NCBI RefSeq assembly: GCF_910596095.1 | Contig: NC_056545.1 | Span: 21,351,067 to 21,415,066, forward strand | Length of the DNA stretch: 64,000 nt | Reading direction: 5' to 3' | Source of the DNA: Thunnus maccoyii | Taxonomy: Eukaryota > Chordata > Actinopteri > Scombriformes > Scombridae | Shown here: positions 12,676 to 26,068 of the stretch, in pieces | Layout of the letters: each line of letters opens with the position of its first letter | Position numbering within the stretch: position 1 is the stretch's first letter | Translations under genes and position numbers: made by a program | The notes under the pieces: model-generated | The model's input: the letters and a program-made list of their open reading frames with translations, nothing else | Told to the model about the DNA's origin: nothing | The model's database searches: none

Positions 12676-15600
12676 CTCTTGAACTGCACTCCTCCCTTCT
12701 CTTCCACTGACTTTTAAATAAGGCTTCCTGTGTCAGAGGACATCCTGCACATGCAGGCTGTAGAGACTGAGGTAGATTATGCACTCATTGCATAGCTAGA
12801 AAATGCAATGCTAATCTATCTCCTGTTCCTTTGAATCATGACCTTTTCTCCTCTTTTTCTCTTTTTACATGATCTGTAACCGAAGACAGGAAATGAGTCA
12901 TTAGTGGTTGACCTGAGATCCGAGCAGTGCGCTGCACAAACTCATTCTGTAAACTAACTTTAACGCCACTAACCAAATGACAATGTCTGACTTGCTTACA
13001 CACGGCTGAGATCACTGGTGATATGCAAATGTCTGCAGCCTCTGATTAGTGCCCACAATAGATCACGGACTGCATGACTGGGCCCGGGGAAGGGGCATTC
13101 TCTGCTCAGCCTGGGATAATCCTTGTCTGAGACAGACCTCACCTCAGCCCAAAGAGAACAAAAGACATCCCCTGCCTCACTAATTCAGGAGGTGCCCCTC
13201 TCTCACATTATTTCTCTGAAAGCCTGACCCAAGGTGGCCTATATGTTTCATTGTTGCTAAACTTCTTTATAAAATGCATTGTTGTGGCCCTCACTTTTGA
13301 ATGACTTTGAAGTGGTGAAATATGTGCACCTGTGACTTATCTATTGAATAATTCGAGCAGTGATCCAACCAAACTTTGCACAGCAGTTAGGATACATTGC
13401 AAAATAATGTAATATAATATGTTTTGGAGTTTGGGGCATGTCAATAAATTTTTATGTACTTAAATTTATTTTATTTTCGTAGTAAATTTTGCATCTTTCC
13501 TTGCTTTGTAGCAACTAAAATCATACCTATTTTATTTGCATTTGACACAAACTTGCCTTACAGTGTAGAATAAGTGAGTCACACTGGTCCTAGGTCAGCT
13601 GGTGCAAGGACACCCGACATGGGAAAGGTCTCTTTGCTTATGACAAAATCTATTTTCAGTTTGCCCTCAGAAATGCCACATGTTGGGCTGCAAGCTCTAA
13701 ATGCAATGCAGCAGAAACCAGTTGCCTCTCTATGGAGCGAGAGGCTGCGAGTCCACCTGCTGCTGGATTCATCGTGCCATTTGCAGACCAGCATTAGATT
13801 ATGGAAAATCCACCACTCAAAATCTCAAATCTCAAAATCACTTACGATCATGAACATTACGAAATGACCCCAGCAGTCATCTTACAGCGGACTGGGAGGA
13901 GGTTTAATTCATTTAATATCTGTGTTCTCTTCAGAAAACAGCTCCGACATGAGACTCCTCCTACTGGACTTCACAACAGTCTCATTGACACAGCTGCTGT
14001 TTCTTGTGTAGCGAAGCATGAGGCTTGCAGTAACGGTCGTGGGATAAGTAAACAAACAAGGCCCAGTTGCAGGGACAGGTGCAGCCACGGTGAAAGTGGC
14101 CTCACTTGCAATTGGTCCAAAGGTTTTACACACAGCACCAGACGCAACCGCAGACAGGACAGAGGTTCCCCCAGGAGACCAGCTGCTACTCAAATCAGTA
14201 ACTGGTTTTATATCAAAGATTAGGCCTGATATTCAGTTAGTGATGAAAGTTTGGAGGGAAAAAATAATGACTTTAAATTTGCATCTACTGGCCTCATGCA
14301 GCTCCAATTTTCACATTTAACTACAATTTTACAGTGATTTAGTGTTGCATAACCTCTTTTACTTCTAATCAGAGCTTCATTGACCTCAGCTGCGGGTGCA
14401 ACCGCCCTCCAGGTATTGTTTTTATGTTGCTTCTGCCCTGAGGTTTTTAAACAAAAGTTGTAGAGAATGAGGAAACACGTGGAACAATTGCCCATAAATC
14501 AAAATCACATTAACAGTAAAATAAGGAAGTATGTTAATCTCTTTGGCTGAAAGAAAAGAGTTCAGCTGTGGAAAACTTCTTGACCAGTTTGTTGAGCGTC
14601 CACGTGTTGGCTGAGTCCTCAGCCATGCAGGAAGTGGATGGCCTTTTGCTAACCGGTTGATTGTGTAGGTCACAATGTCAATGCATAGAGTGGTTTCCTA
14701 TTAAAGGTGCAGAGTGTGTAATTTAGTAGCATCTGGCAAAACAGACTTGGCAGAAATGGAATATAATATTCATGAGTGTGTTTTAATTAGTGTATAATCA
14801 CCTGAAATAACAGTCGTGTTTTCGTTGCCTTAGAATGAGCCCTTTATATCTACAGAGTGGGGGGAGCGGGTCCTCTTCCACTGAGCCTGCCATGTTGCAC
14901 CGCCATGTTTCTACAGTAGCCCAGAATGGACAACACTGGCTCTAGAGAGAGCCTTTCGCACTTTTTGTGAGTTTTTAAGGACGCCGTAGGTTCTCCTACA
15001 CTCTTGGAGGGGGAGGGGGAGGGGGAGGGGAAGGGTATTTAGTTTGTTGCAATCTGCAACCTCACTGCTGGATGCCACTGAATCCTACACACTGCACCTT
15101 TAGGGGCTGTGTCCACCAAAGCGTTTTTCCTGAGGCCAGTGTATTTATTGGTTTGTTTGAAATGGGAGTGCTGCATATTTACACTATGCTACAAACACCA
15201 GCAGTGTGATGAGGCCCTGAGCATCTATTCTGCGCTGATTGCTGCACCTTTGGTGTTTTTTTCTGGTTGCTGAGAGTTGAAAAATGTTCAACTTTGGGTA
15301 AAACGCTGCGCTTGTCACTGTCACTTTTTACCCAGCTGTCCAATCACAGTGGTGGAGGGACAGTACAAATACCACAAAGACCAACAGCCATGTCAAGTGC
15401 TGAGCAACAACAACAATGGACATAACCCAAGTTACAGGGCTTTGTCCAACTTCAGCTCTTGAACCAAACGATAGTATTCGCTGAAATTTTTCCTCGCTCC
15501 CAAAATCTCACAAACTCACATAGATCGGCGGGTCAGTCCTCTCTCCCTACATGCTTCATCCTTCCCTTCATCCAGAATAAAGGCCAGAGCAAGTACCCTA

Positions 15601-18600
15601 CCTTGTGCCGACATTTTTACATTCAGTATTTGGTGATAACACAAATTATTAGGTAATTGCAACACATAAATTAACCATACTTCCATAGATATTCCGTATC
15701 ATAGCAACCAAAGCGTCTCAGCTGAAAAGACGCTGAGCTCCTAGCTGGGCGTTTTCAGAAGAGCACCTGGCATTTTCAGCTCTTTAAGGCTGGATGATAT
15801 GACTCAAATCAGAGTCACAATATGAATGATTATTTTCCCGATATCGACATACTGTATATCACAATACGTCAAATGCATAAAACATATAAAATAATTAAAT
15901 TGATGTTCAGTGTGTCCCACTGTTGTACATCATGCAATACTCTTTGCACATGTACAATAAAAATGTACAACAACTAATTTTGTTTTTTTATAAGTTTTCA
16001 TAATTTGTTCAGAATCATTAATTTTGTAAACTAATGAAACATTTTCATATCATGATGATACAATTCTGCTGAAAATCAATACACAATAATATATACTTCC
16101 TGTCCCTTTCAAGTTAAAATGTAAGACAGGGGCATAAGCTATTGTCACTTTATATCTGCTGCTATGTCACCAAATACTAGATAAAAAGAGTAAAAAAAAT
16201 CATCATCTACTTTGTAAAAATAATATTTGAGAAAAGCAAATTAATTGTTGTGTGACATGAGTCAACCCACTATGTGACCTTGTACAAACAGTTTCTTAAA
16301 ATATAGACATCTAACACTTAATCAGAGCTGTTTAATAAGTGCTATGATGATTACTACTACAAAGCAATCAGATATCTGGTGTAAATAAGAGAGTTACAGG
16401 GTGCAGAACTTGCAGAGATTACAGTAAAATGACAAGCCACTTCCTGACAGTGTCTTCCTGTGTGCACCCCTCCCCCTCCTTTCTCTCCTCTGACCCAGGA
16501 AGCGCAAGCGGAGTTGAACATGAGAGTGGGACCGGAGTTTTCTGTTACAGGGCGTTAAAAAGGAGAGCGTGGCTGCTGTAGAAGATCCCTCCAGCTCAAT
16601 GTGGAGAGCTTCTCGCCCTGTTATGTCTCCAGGCACAATGCAGTCTACTTCATTAACACTGAGCATCAAACTGAGTGACCTACTTCTGCAATGGCTTCAA
16701 AGTGGGTGCATGAAAAGGAATGGAGAGCTTTGTGTCAGGAGTTCAGCTTTAGATAAACAAGTTGAGGGCAAAATGAGGATGATAGACACAATTAAACATC
16801 CTCACGTGATCTGCTATTGACTAAAAAAAACTTACTTAAATCATACTTAAAATATTCAAGGTGATTAGAAACTTGATCTCTAATCTTTCTAAGCCTAATC
16901 TTGAGAGTGACACACATTCTTTACACACTTTACAGGGTAGAAAGGACAACTCATTTTTAAAGGATTGGCCACTAATCTCAATTACTTTTGATCCTATTTC
17001 TCTTTCTTCACACCACAGGCTATTTCTTTGCGTCAGGCCTCCCACAGCACCCATTACCCTTTTAATTTTGCATAATGGATTTGAGGCCAGGTTCTTTTTG
17101 TGAACATAATACAGAGGGGGGTTATTATCCTGCGCAGGCTGGAGGACAATGCAGAAACCCACATGCCATGGATTCCACAGACTCACACATGTGTAGACAG
17201 CAGACTGTACACAGGCCTCAGCCCACAGCCAGCCAGTCAGCTCAGCTGACTGCTCCCCTCCTTCCCTCAAGCCACAGTCGCTCCTCTTAAAAAGCCCCTG
17301 CCCCAAGCCTCCCTTTCTTCATGGGGTTACTTGAAGCTTTCAGTGGGCCTCTTAAGTTCAGGCCAGGCCTCCCTTTTAACCTTGTGATCCCAAGACAAAT
17401 AGCTGGCAGTTATTCAGTTTTTTTTTCTTACCACTTTTAGTAGCTGGTGTCTCTTCTCAGGGCTGTGTCCTCAAACTGAGTTCAGTAACACCTTCTTAAG
17501 GGTGATTCAATTTTAAATGTACCCCTCAAAATAATATATAATTAAAATATAAAATAATGGAATAAATCAAAAAGCTGAAATATATGAAAAGAAAATGGAT
17601 TTCAAAATGCTTATAGAGCAAAACAGGAGTTTAAAGTCAAGCTAGCAGCTTAGTAGTGCTTTGAGCTAAATGCTAATGTCAACATGCTAAAACAAATACA
17701 ATGCTAACATGCTGATGTTTAGCAGCTATAATATTAGCCAAGTTTAAGCTCTTAATTTGTCGAGTGGCATGCTAACATTTGCTAATTAGCGCTAAACACA
17801 AAGTATAGCTGAGGCTGATGGGAATGTCTTCAGTTTTGCAGTTATTTGGTCATTAAGTTGGACAAATTCAAATTTTTTATGTGATAATTATTAATAATAA
17901 TTATAAATAATTTTTATTTGAACACATAAGGGATCATCAAAGTCATTACTATTCATGCATAAATGTTTGCACTAAATTTTATGTCAGTGCATCCAATAGT
18001 TGTTGAGACATTTCACTCAAAACCACAAATCTAAACTTCATGGTGGCAAAGGAAGCATCAAGGAATCATTGAAGTCATTATGATTCATCGTCTCAGAATT
18101 ATGAGTATTTGTTCAAAATATGGCACCAATCTATTAAGTAGATGTTTTAGTAGATACGTCACTGGATAAGTGAAAACTTTGACATAGTGGGGGGCCTAGA
18201 GGAAAAGTCAGTAAGATTCATTTTCTGGGGACCATGTTGTCTGCACAAAATTTCATGACAATCTATCCAGTAGTTGTTGAGATATTCCAGTTTGAACCAA
18301 AGTGGTGGACCAGCTGACAGACTGACATTACCACCTCACCACTAACACGGCTAAAATAACAAAAATACTTTTTCTAGCAAAACACTGCTCACTAATGCAT
18401 ATTTACCTGAGTTATCTGTAGAGGAAACTTCATTTCTGGTAGCATTTACATTTAATCTACATAATACTTGTATATCCGAAACTTAAACAGTAAAATAATT
18501 CTTTATTGACACTTGGATCAACCTCAGTGTAGGTTCAACTGAAGCCACTGCAGGACAAATGTTACTTAATGGCACTAACGTCTACAAACATTACTTACAT

Positions 18601-21600
18601 AAGCACTACCTTAGAGTTTCATGTCACCTGCACTCAACTTGTTTGCATTTTACCAACACAGCAGTTCTACTAGTGGCCACTTTCATCAGCTGTCACTTGT
18701 TCAAATGCAAGTGGAGAGAGCTAAATTTCCATAGAGCGACTCAGCTCATCCTGCATATATACTGTCAGCATCTTACTACTTTCCAAAGTGGTCATTTATA
18801 CCTAACAGGCTAGTGTAGTGTAGTGTAGGGGCCCTTTTGACACCCATGCATGATGATACAGTAAAAATAAACCGCATCACAACAGGCAGTCATTGCACAT
18901 ATTGTTGCAGGCTGCCATCAAAACTTACCCAAACAGCTTACTCTGATGCGTTTTAAGCACTTCATAACCTTTAAAAAGTTCAAGAAAATGGATAAAATAC
19001 TTGCAATACTTGCATTCTTGCAATTCACATGTTTTGAAATGAGTACCTCAGAGCCTCAGTTCCAGTTAAACTCAGGGGTGCTACTTTCCGTTCCATCATT
19101 GAAGGTCACAGTTCACTGAGAAAAACAATGGCAGTAACAGTAAAGTAGTGGTGAAGTACCCTGCATGCTGTGCACTGCTACTCATAGACCCACCAGCATC
19201 CCAGGGGAACCAGTCTTCCCAGTGGGTAAGGGCCAAAGACATCTAGATCACTAAGCTGCCACAACATTTTTGGAGGGAAAACAAAAATCCCCATGACATG
19301 AAGGAGACAGGAAGCTCTAGCGGCAGCAGCATCGCCCTCGTCCTGCCCTCCACCCACCTCCAGTTTTCTAGGTGGAGCTGTATAATCACTGAGGTTCAAA
19401 CTGAACGCCCTCCACCCACCATGAGGTCTCTGCCTCCTCTCTATCTGTCATTACAATCACGCATGTGGACTCTAAAGTAAACACATAAACCAGGGCATGA
19501 CACAAAACATAATATCAAGCAGAGGGATTTTTTTTTTCATTCTGAAAAGAAATGGAAATAAATGACTTAATGTAGAATTAAATGCACAAACATGATCCAT
19601 ATACGGTCTCCCCTCTCCCCTCCTCTTTTTCCAACCCTGACCCTCATGTTTTGCAGGGCGGGGATGTTAACACATGGCACTGTTTTCCATCCACTCGGCA
19701 GGAAATGCATCATAGTTCATTGTGGGGGGACTGTCGTGTTTTTTTAACAGGAAAGTATAAAAATAACTGTTAGCCGGTGGTTCCAAGGCCCGGCGAGCGT
19801 GCCAACAATGGAATGCAGAGGATGAAGTAGCAATGTGTTGATTTTATATTAAAGATAAACAGACTTAACCTGTTGTTTTTGATGAAAAAGGTATTTGCAT
19901 TTTTCTTGGGTAGCATTGGTTGAGTAAACAAGGACAACCCACTGAGGCACATCCAAACTACTGTAGGACTGCAGTGACGTTCAGAGTGCCTGCATCATCC
20001 TTTTCCCTCTAACATGTGACTAAAATCAAACAAAAAGAAATTTCATGTCATATATTATGAAATTAAACCCAACATCAGAGGAAGCAGGGTCCAAGTTCAA
20101 CTTGTGTTGGAAATCTGCCCTGCTGAAGCAAGCCCTATAAGTACCAAAAGACTTTCATGATTTGCCATTGATTGGGTTTTATTGGAATTAGGACAAATAT
20201 TTTATCTTTGTATTTCACAAATCTGGAATATTTCTTAAGATATACTGTTGGTGCTCAATGCACTATGAAGACAAAACAAGCAAGCCAATATATAATATAT
20301 TTTAACTTTGGTTGGACAATATGGGGCCACTGGGGGTTTTGAAGAGTCTTTCATTCATGGGGTCATGGGGTTTACATATAGGATTACATGAACCCCACAA
20401 CAATGGCTGGACAATATGACCTACAGTATAACTTATTTCAATTAAAGGATAATTTTACCTTAATAACAATAAATGTAACAATTACGTCTTTTGTGGGCTC
20501 ACTTCTGACATATTTGTCCTGTTTAATTACAGTATGCCCAGTTTTGTATTATGTAGCATAAAAATGGACCCTAAAATGAATAAAAGTAAAATGAAAGAAG
20601 CAATAAAGTGATTTAAAATGTATAATTTTAAAAGATATAGGTACCACTGCCCATCTAGGGACTTAAAAGAAAATTGGCCTTAAATATGAAAGGTCTGTAA
20701 CTCTCCGAGCTTCTCTTAAACAAACACAAACACCTCCAGCAAAAGGCCTGAGAGAGGGCAGAGAAGGAAGTGATGGGATAAAGAGCTGCAATCCCTTTCT
20801 CCGAGCTGTAGCATCCGCTGAGGAAACTCTAGAAGACAGGGACACAAAGATATGAGCGCACAGCTCAGGAATGGAGGATGTTTGACGTTGTTCCCAGCAT
20901 CCCCTTCTCCCAGCCCCTTCCCCTTTCGACACACTCCCCAACACTGATTGAGCTGTTTGTGTCGCCTCCTGTTATTGTCGAGGGGCTGTGAACAGTTTAC
21001 TCCACACTGGCAAAAATACGTCTGTGTTCCCACCAGCCAGTGCACCTACTGTATATATATGTAAGAAAGTGTAGGACGGCTGTAGTTGAAGAACTGCAGA
21101 GAGACTTAAGAAAAGGAGGAAAGGGAGGTTTAGCAGAGCCACAATGCAGAATACCGGTTATGATCATGCTTTTCAGGCGGGGGTGTAAAACAATGGAAAC
21201 TATATTTGATTGAGGTTCACAAAGGCATTTCCTGACATAGCTTCAAAATTACATCTCAGAAGATCGGAGGGGTTACGGGAAGGGCTGCAAGGCTGACATA
21301 TAGATCTGATTAAAATTTTGTTGGCATGTGCAGGTTTTAATGTGCCTATACTTTTAATCCAAATTTGACTTTCTTTGTCTGCTTTTGTCCTCAGTTAATT
21401 TCTCACCATTATGTCTGAGTGATTTCCTCACCCGGTGAGACAATGCTAAGACCTGTGCAAAGCAAAACATTAAGCCAACATATTTCCAACTTGTCAGGAT
21501 AAAAAAATTCTCTTGTACTAATTTCCTGTACATTTCCAGGCTTTCAAATTTCAAGACTGTACCAAGTTTTCCATGCTTGTGGAAATGCTGCACAGACCAT

Positions 21601-22259
21601 GAGTCAGTATGTTTTGTGGCAACACTGAATAGACTGTTCCCGCTAAGGGAAGGCATATCTGAAATCAGTGTTGGGCTTTATTACTGCACATAACTCAGTC
21701 AAACCAGATTTCAATCTCTGCTCAGTCAAGACTTGCTCTCAGCCAAACAAGTCAACAGGCGTAAAATAAAGCTTACAGTTGTTCTCTGATGCTTTTTGTT
21801 CTCCTTGAGGGATATTCAGTATTCTCAGTCACGTGTATGGGATGTTTACAATCAGACATGCTGCTTTAGAGTTGTTTCTTTCCTCACTGACACAGTAAAG
21901 AAACAAACCACAGAGAGGCCGGCTGAGTGCTACCACTGACAGAAGAAACCACTACAAAACTTCAAAGGTAACTGCCAAAGTTCATCAGCCCATGTCAAGA
22001 GTTACTGTTTAACATTTGTGAAAGCATGCTCATGGACCTGGCAAAAACCACAAAATTATTCAACTCTATCTCTCTGGTGGGAAAAATTGGGGAAAAAAAC
22101 ACCTATCACCCATCCCTGCAAGAGGGACATAAGACATGGCAGCAATATTAGGGATGCACTTTTTATTGCATTATCACTTTCCCCACAGCAGGTTAACATA
22201 CTGATGTCTTGTGGGATTAAAAGATAAATCCATTCATATAGATCAAAAAAGTACGGGTG

Positions 22260-22295
<36 letters not shown>

Positions 22296-23291
22296 GCAAT
22301 CAGTGACGTCACACCAGGTATTTTGTTGTTGACAGTTAATGAAAAAAAACAGCTGCCATGACATCACTGAGTGGGGTGTGGCTATTTTAACTTTGCATAG
22401 TAGGAAAAATACAAGTGTTATTATTAACATTACTAAGGATGGCTCTGTTGTGTTTAAGTGTCCCTGTAAACCACGACATTGATCCCGCATGTTCAACACC
22501 AGGACCCTGAATACCCAAAAACCGCTAAATGGAATTCAGCCATCATTAATGAATATGTGCCATATCAAACATTTCTTCAGTGAGAAAATCTCATTGAACA
22601 GCTGTTATATATAATACAACCTTTTTAATAAGCCAGTGTTTATAGTGAGAGTTTTTTGAGTGACTTTTTGCTGTTTTTTAAAGCAGGACTACAAAGAAAA
22701 TGAATCTGCATACCACTTAACAGATTTTTTTTTTTTTGCTCACCATTATGTGCAAAAGTGTAAAACATGCATCAGTGGAATAAACTAAATGTTTGTCTTG
22801 CTGGTAACCGCACGTTTCCACTTTCTGCACATTTAGTAGAGCAGAACATTTCAATAACTGCTTTTTAGAGTCTTTCTGCTGTTGAGCTTTCTTGCACCTA
22901 ATGTTCAATCTTAATTTTGTGTTCTTCTTTGTCTGATATTCTAAGATTTATAGGGGTTAAAGGTGATGTTGCGACCATCAAACCATCTCATCCTTTAGGT
23001 AATAAATGGACGCGTAAGTGCACGTGACACTCACCTTCCATCCCGCGGAGCTGTTACTGTCTCCTTTATCCTTGAAGTAAGGCACACTCTTCACCATCCA
23101 GTCGTAAATCTGAGACAGCGTCAGCCTCTTCTCAGGTGAGCTGTCTATCGCCTTGGTAATCAGGTCAGCATATGACATGTTCCCCCAGGCGTTACGACGG
23201 GACGAGCTGCTTTTCCTCTGGCCGGCGCCACCCAAGGGTGCAACACCAGGAGGAGGCACCTGTTGCTGGGGCTGTAGCTGCGGACTCGGGA

Positions 23292-23327
<36 letters not shown>

Positions 23328-23649
23328 GATGATGATGATGATGTTGGTGGTGGTGATGCAGATGCACACAATTTCCTTCCCGACACTGAAAATCAGTGCA
23401 GGGTACAAGCGGTTTCTGCTCCGCGTACTCTTCATAGTCCTCCTCTAACAAGCCGAGGTTGCTGGTGAACTCGGCGTTTCCTCCCGGTTCCTGTTGGACT
23501 GATGGTGCCGGAGAGGATGTGTTGGAGCTGGCGGGGTCGACGAGCTCCGGACGGGGCAGCGGCCAGGTGCAGGACCGAGGGCGGGAGAGAGGCTCAAAGT
23601 CCGGGTCTATTTCGACCGGTTGTCTGTGTGGTGGCGGTACCTCAGCCAT
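8220..23649 (-). CDS. foxo1: Forkhead box protein O1 (FoxO1), three coding exons
   Basis: Coding exons: 23035-23649, 9574-9765, 8220-9404 (663 aa; human FOXO1 is 655). FoxO1 is the insulin/AKT-controlled forkhead activator of metabolic, stress and cell-cycle genes, shuttling between nucleus and cytoplasm. Seen: N-terminal [20 protein letters not shown] with AKT site T28; forkhead at about residues 150-250, split by the usual FoxO intron after SSAGWK; second AKT site RRRATS (S251) inside a basic nuclear-localisation stretch; third site RTRTSS (S314); LLKELL coactivator motif; acidic C-terminal activation region ([15 protein letters not shown]); the terminal [10 protein letters not shown] found in vertebrate FoxO1. 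Splice sites: donor AAG/gtgagt at 23035, acceptor ccatccag at 9766, donor AAG/gtacag at 9574, acceptor tacccag at 9405. The second intron is not in human FOXO1. Exon 1 carries polyQ/His runs. The start is chosen at 23649 by homology, though the frame stays open to an ATG at 23715. Teleosts have foxo1a and foxo1b; I cannot say which this is. Confidence 0.96.
12603..12672. repeat. (CA)n microsatellite
   Basis: About 35 uninterrupted CA units after a C-run (cccccccaccaca), within foxo1 intron 1. The open frames on both strands through it are artefacts of the repeat. Confidence 0.97.
14701..15103. mobile_element. Short inverted-repeat element (MITE), copy 2, in foxo1 intron 1
   Basis: Same family as the element at 104-476, in the same orientation: TTAAAGGTGCAGAGTGTG at the left, complement of CTACACACTGCACCTTTA at the right. 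It differs by a short insertion (tttttaaggacgccgtagg) and an expanded gggggaggggga run near 15008-15032. Non-coding. Confidence 0.8.
17638..18360 (+). mobile_element. Percomorph dispersed retroposon-like repeat, copy 1
   Basis: It contains the characteristic phrases gctaacatgctgatgtttag, gctaattagcgctaaacaca, aaaatttcatgacaatctat, tagttgttgagatattccag and gaccaaagtggtggaccag, which I recognise from a very common teleost repeat. The same family occurs in reverse orientation at 50751-51365. It has no open frame. Whether it is a LINE tail or a SINE is not settled. Confidence 0.65.
22265..22292. repeat. (CT)n microsatellite
   Basis: About 14 CT units in foxo1 intron 1; on the minus strand it reads as GA. 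Confidence 0.9.
23293..23359 (-). repeat. CAG/CAT codon repeats giving polyQ and His-rich tracts in foxo1
   Basis: On the plus strand a run of about 11 ctg units is followed by gat/ggt-type triplets. Read on the coding strand this gives a histidine-rich block, then about 11 glutamines, then a Q/P-rich segment, around residues 105-140 of FoxO1. Human FOXO1 has alanine- and proline-rich low-complexity sequence at about the same place, so the composition has changed while the disordered character is kept. Pure triplet runs of this kind are likely to vary in length between individuals. Confidence 0.85.
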
Positions 23650-26068
23650 GTCAGGGTCAAAGCGGCTCTCACTGTCATATAGACACTCACATAAAAAAAT
23701 AATGTTAATTGACAAAAGAAAAGGTCAAAATGTTGCTTTCACGCCACTGACTCCAGTCACCCAGGTAAGACCAGAAAGGTTTGTAATTACAAAGACAACG
23801 CTGGTTCAGGGTCTACAGTGAAGTTCACACCATCCTGCACCGACTACTTACAACTCTCAAGTCTGCCGCTCTGTCAGTAATAACAGCACTGAGTCCGATG
23901 CTGCTTTCACGGCCCGATAACAAGCTCCGTCTTCTGGGTTCTACTACTTGGCGGCACATTAACATGCAATTTGGTTGAAAATGTATGACTTTATGTGCAC
24001 TGTTTGAAACAGTATATGCATTATATATGAAATTGATTTATTTGCGGTCGAGCTTTGATCATTAACATTCCCTATACTGTTCATAACTGTGTTTGAAATC
24101 CATAGGCTCAGTGGCAAAGCTGGCTTACCTAGACCCACAGGGAATCTGAAAGTCCCACACAAGGATATTTGCACAAGTAAACTACACTACAATATCACCC
24201 TAAAGTGGGCCCTGAGCAATTTCTCATAATTGTTTCAACAGCTTGTAATTCCAGCACATTTGACAGCACCTGAAGGCACCAGCGGATCATGCAGACTCCC
24301 TCTACAGCTTTTATTCTGAATAGCCCACCTTGTCCCTTGTGGTTTTCCATAGTAAAATGTATTTACAGGTACACTATTTTTAGAATCCTGACATTTGTAT
24401 GCGGTGTAGCTCGGCATTTCCCACAAAATGGTCGATTTTCTTTTTCACAAATAGTCCATTGGTTGTTTTTAGCCATTTACTTAGCCCACATGATTTTGAC
24501 ATCCAAAGCACTGCAATTACTTACTTACATTTCAAAATGTTATGACACCGCTGTAATTATTGGTTGGTCAATCACATCCAGTTTCCAAAAAAACATTTAA
24601 ATGCAATTCAGAAGACACTTTTGTTGACGTATGTAGGCCCCAGCCTTGTAAAATTGTTAGAAATCCAAATTTCTTAAGTCTGAATGGTGATCATGCGCCA
24701 CGGCTGTCAGTAGTGCCATCTAGTGGGTTATTTGCATATAAGAAACATCAAACTGAGCAGACCCAGGTGTCTGTCCACACTAACACACTTGTTTTGCACT
24801 TAATGTGGCGTACGCACGTCTAAGTTGCCAACATCTTATCATGCCAATCACAACTGTGTTTAAGGAAAGTGAACAAAATGTGGAAATGGTGCGCTTTCAA
24901 ATGCCAAGCTCTCATTTTCCACACTTTCTCAGACAATAGATGGCTGGGGGTGTTTTTAGACCGCTATTAATCTGTGAGGTGCATTGTTAATATGTTTTTA
25001 AACTTTAAAAGCACTTCCCTTGCAAGGGCAAGAGGTTCAGGGTCTAATTACATTCCTACTGTAAACCTGATCTGAGGTACATGCTACACACGAGTTATAG
25101 TTTTTAAACCGCCTGCCTGGGAAAACACCATTAATCATGATCGCAGCTGTTTGTATGACCTTTGACACAAAATGAATACAAGAACTATTTTCATCAACAG
25201 TTTTTTTGAACGCGACGACCTCTACCAATCCATCCACTTTAAGTCCACTAATCTGCAAACATGTCTGTAGATACAAAACTAAAGTGTTTATATTATTTTA
25301 ATTAAGTTAAATCAGTATAATTTAACACAGCAGTTATTTGTACATCAGTTACCTCATTGGTTTTATCTGTGTATCATTAAAAAAAAGGGTGTGTTGACTG
25401 TTGCCTTTCATAAATACCTTTATGACCATTATGTCTAAGCTTAAGATGGAAACTTAGATGGAAAACAAGCATTACGGTGAATTATGACAGTGTAGCAAAT
25501 AAACACTTTTAAGGCTGATGTGGGACTGTCTTATTGCATTTCACTGATATGTGTAATAAAGCACAATTTACTGGAACAATTTTGGTATCCAAAACATTGA
25601 AAATCTATGAATGCTTATTTATGCGACTGTATCACCCTACACTGACTGCATTAGCATTGGGCAATGTGAACAAATGATCAGTGGTAGATGGGGGTAACTA
25701 GTAGCCACTGAAATGAGCAAAGAAAGCCATGACAATACTGTTGCTACTTTACATTTTTTGTAATTGTAGAAGCACTTGTATCAGCTTTTTTTTCCATCCT
25801 GCAACAAGCCAACGTTGAAGTGATTAAACAGTGGTTTTACAGTCTGATCAACATTTTAGAAACTGTAAATTCTGTACATTATTTGACACCGGGATGCAGA
25901 CTTGATGTCAATCCTTTCTAACAAGCCTCCTCAAAGAGTCAAGAAATCCAAGCCTGGTCTCTTCTGGAGCCTGTATGGGTGGAGATGATCATACGACAGA
26001 GGAAACGGGTCTTGCTCTCAGGTGTCCACGTTGAGTGAATGTTGAAAACATATTTTATCGTCCTAAGT
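23650..26068. other. foxo1 5' region and foxo1-mrps31 intergenic interval
   Basis: The first few hundred bases above 23649 must hold the foxo1 5'UTR and promoter, but I cannot place a start site; the interval 23640-23940 is less AT-rich than its surroundings. The rest carries the mrps31 3'UTR at its right end and no recognisable exon. The short open frame around 25037-25276 has no family resemblance. Confidence 0.5.

Larger units (their letters stand above)
9766..23034 (-). other. foxo1: foxo1 intron 1 (13.3 kb)
   Basis: This intron splits the forkhead domain, as in all vertebrate FoxO genes. It holds a CA repeat (12603-12672), a MITE (14701-15103), a LINE/SINE-like percomorph repeat (17638-18360), a CT repeat (22265-22292) and a probable old repeat around 15786-16290 (tggatgatatgactcaaat, cgatatcgacat type). 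I saw no coding exon of another gene inside it. Confidence 0.8.

Noticed and set aside
12442-12784. Open frames on both strands through the CA repeat (Cys-Val and Thr-His runs)
   Set aside because: They exist only because a CA dinucleotide repeat has no stop in some frames.
13574-14223. Open frames of 97-140 aa in foxo1 intron 1
   Set aside because: No family resemblance, no flanking splice signals judged good, and ordinary composition; treated as chance.
23172-23468. Plus-strand frame with an alanine/aspartate run
   Set aside because: Antisense shadow of the foxo1 CAG repeat.
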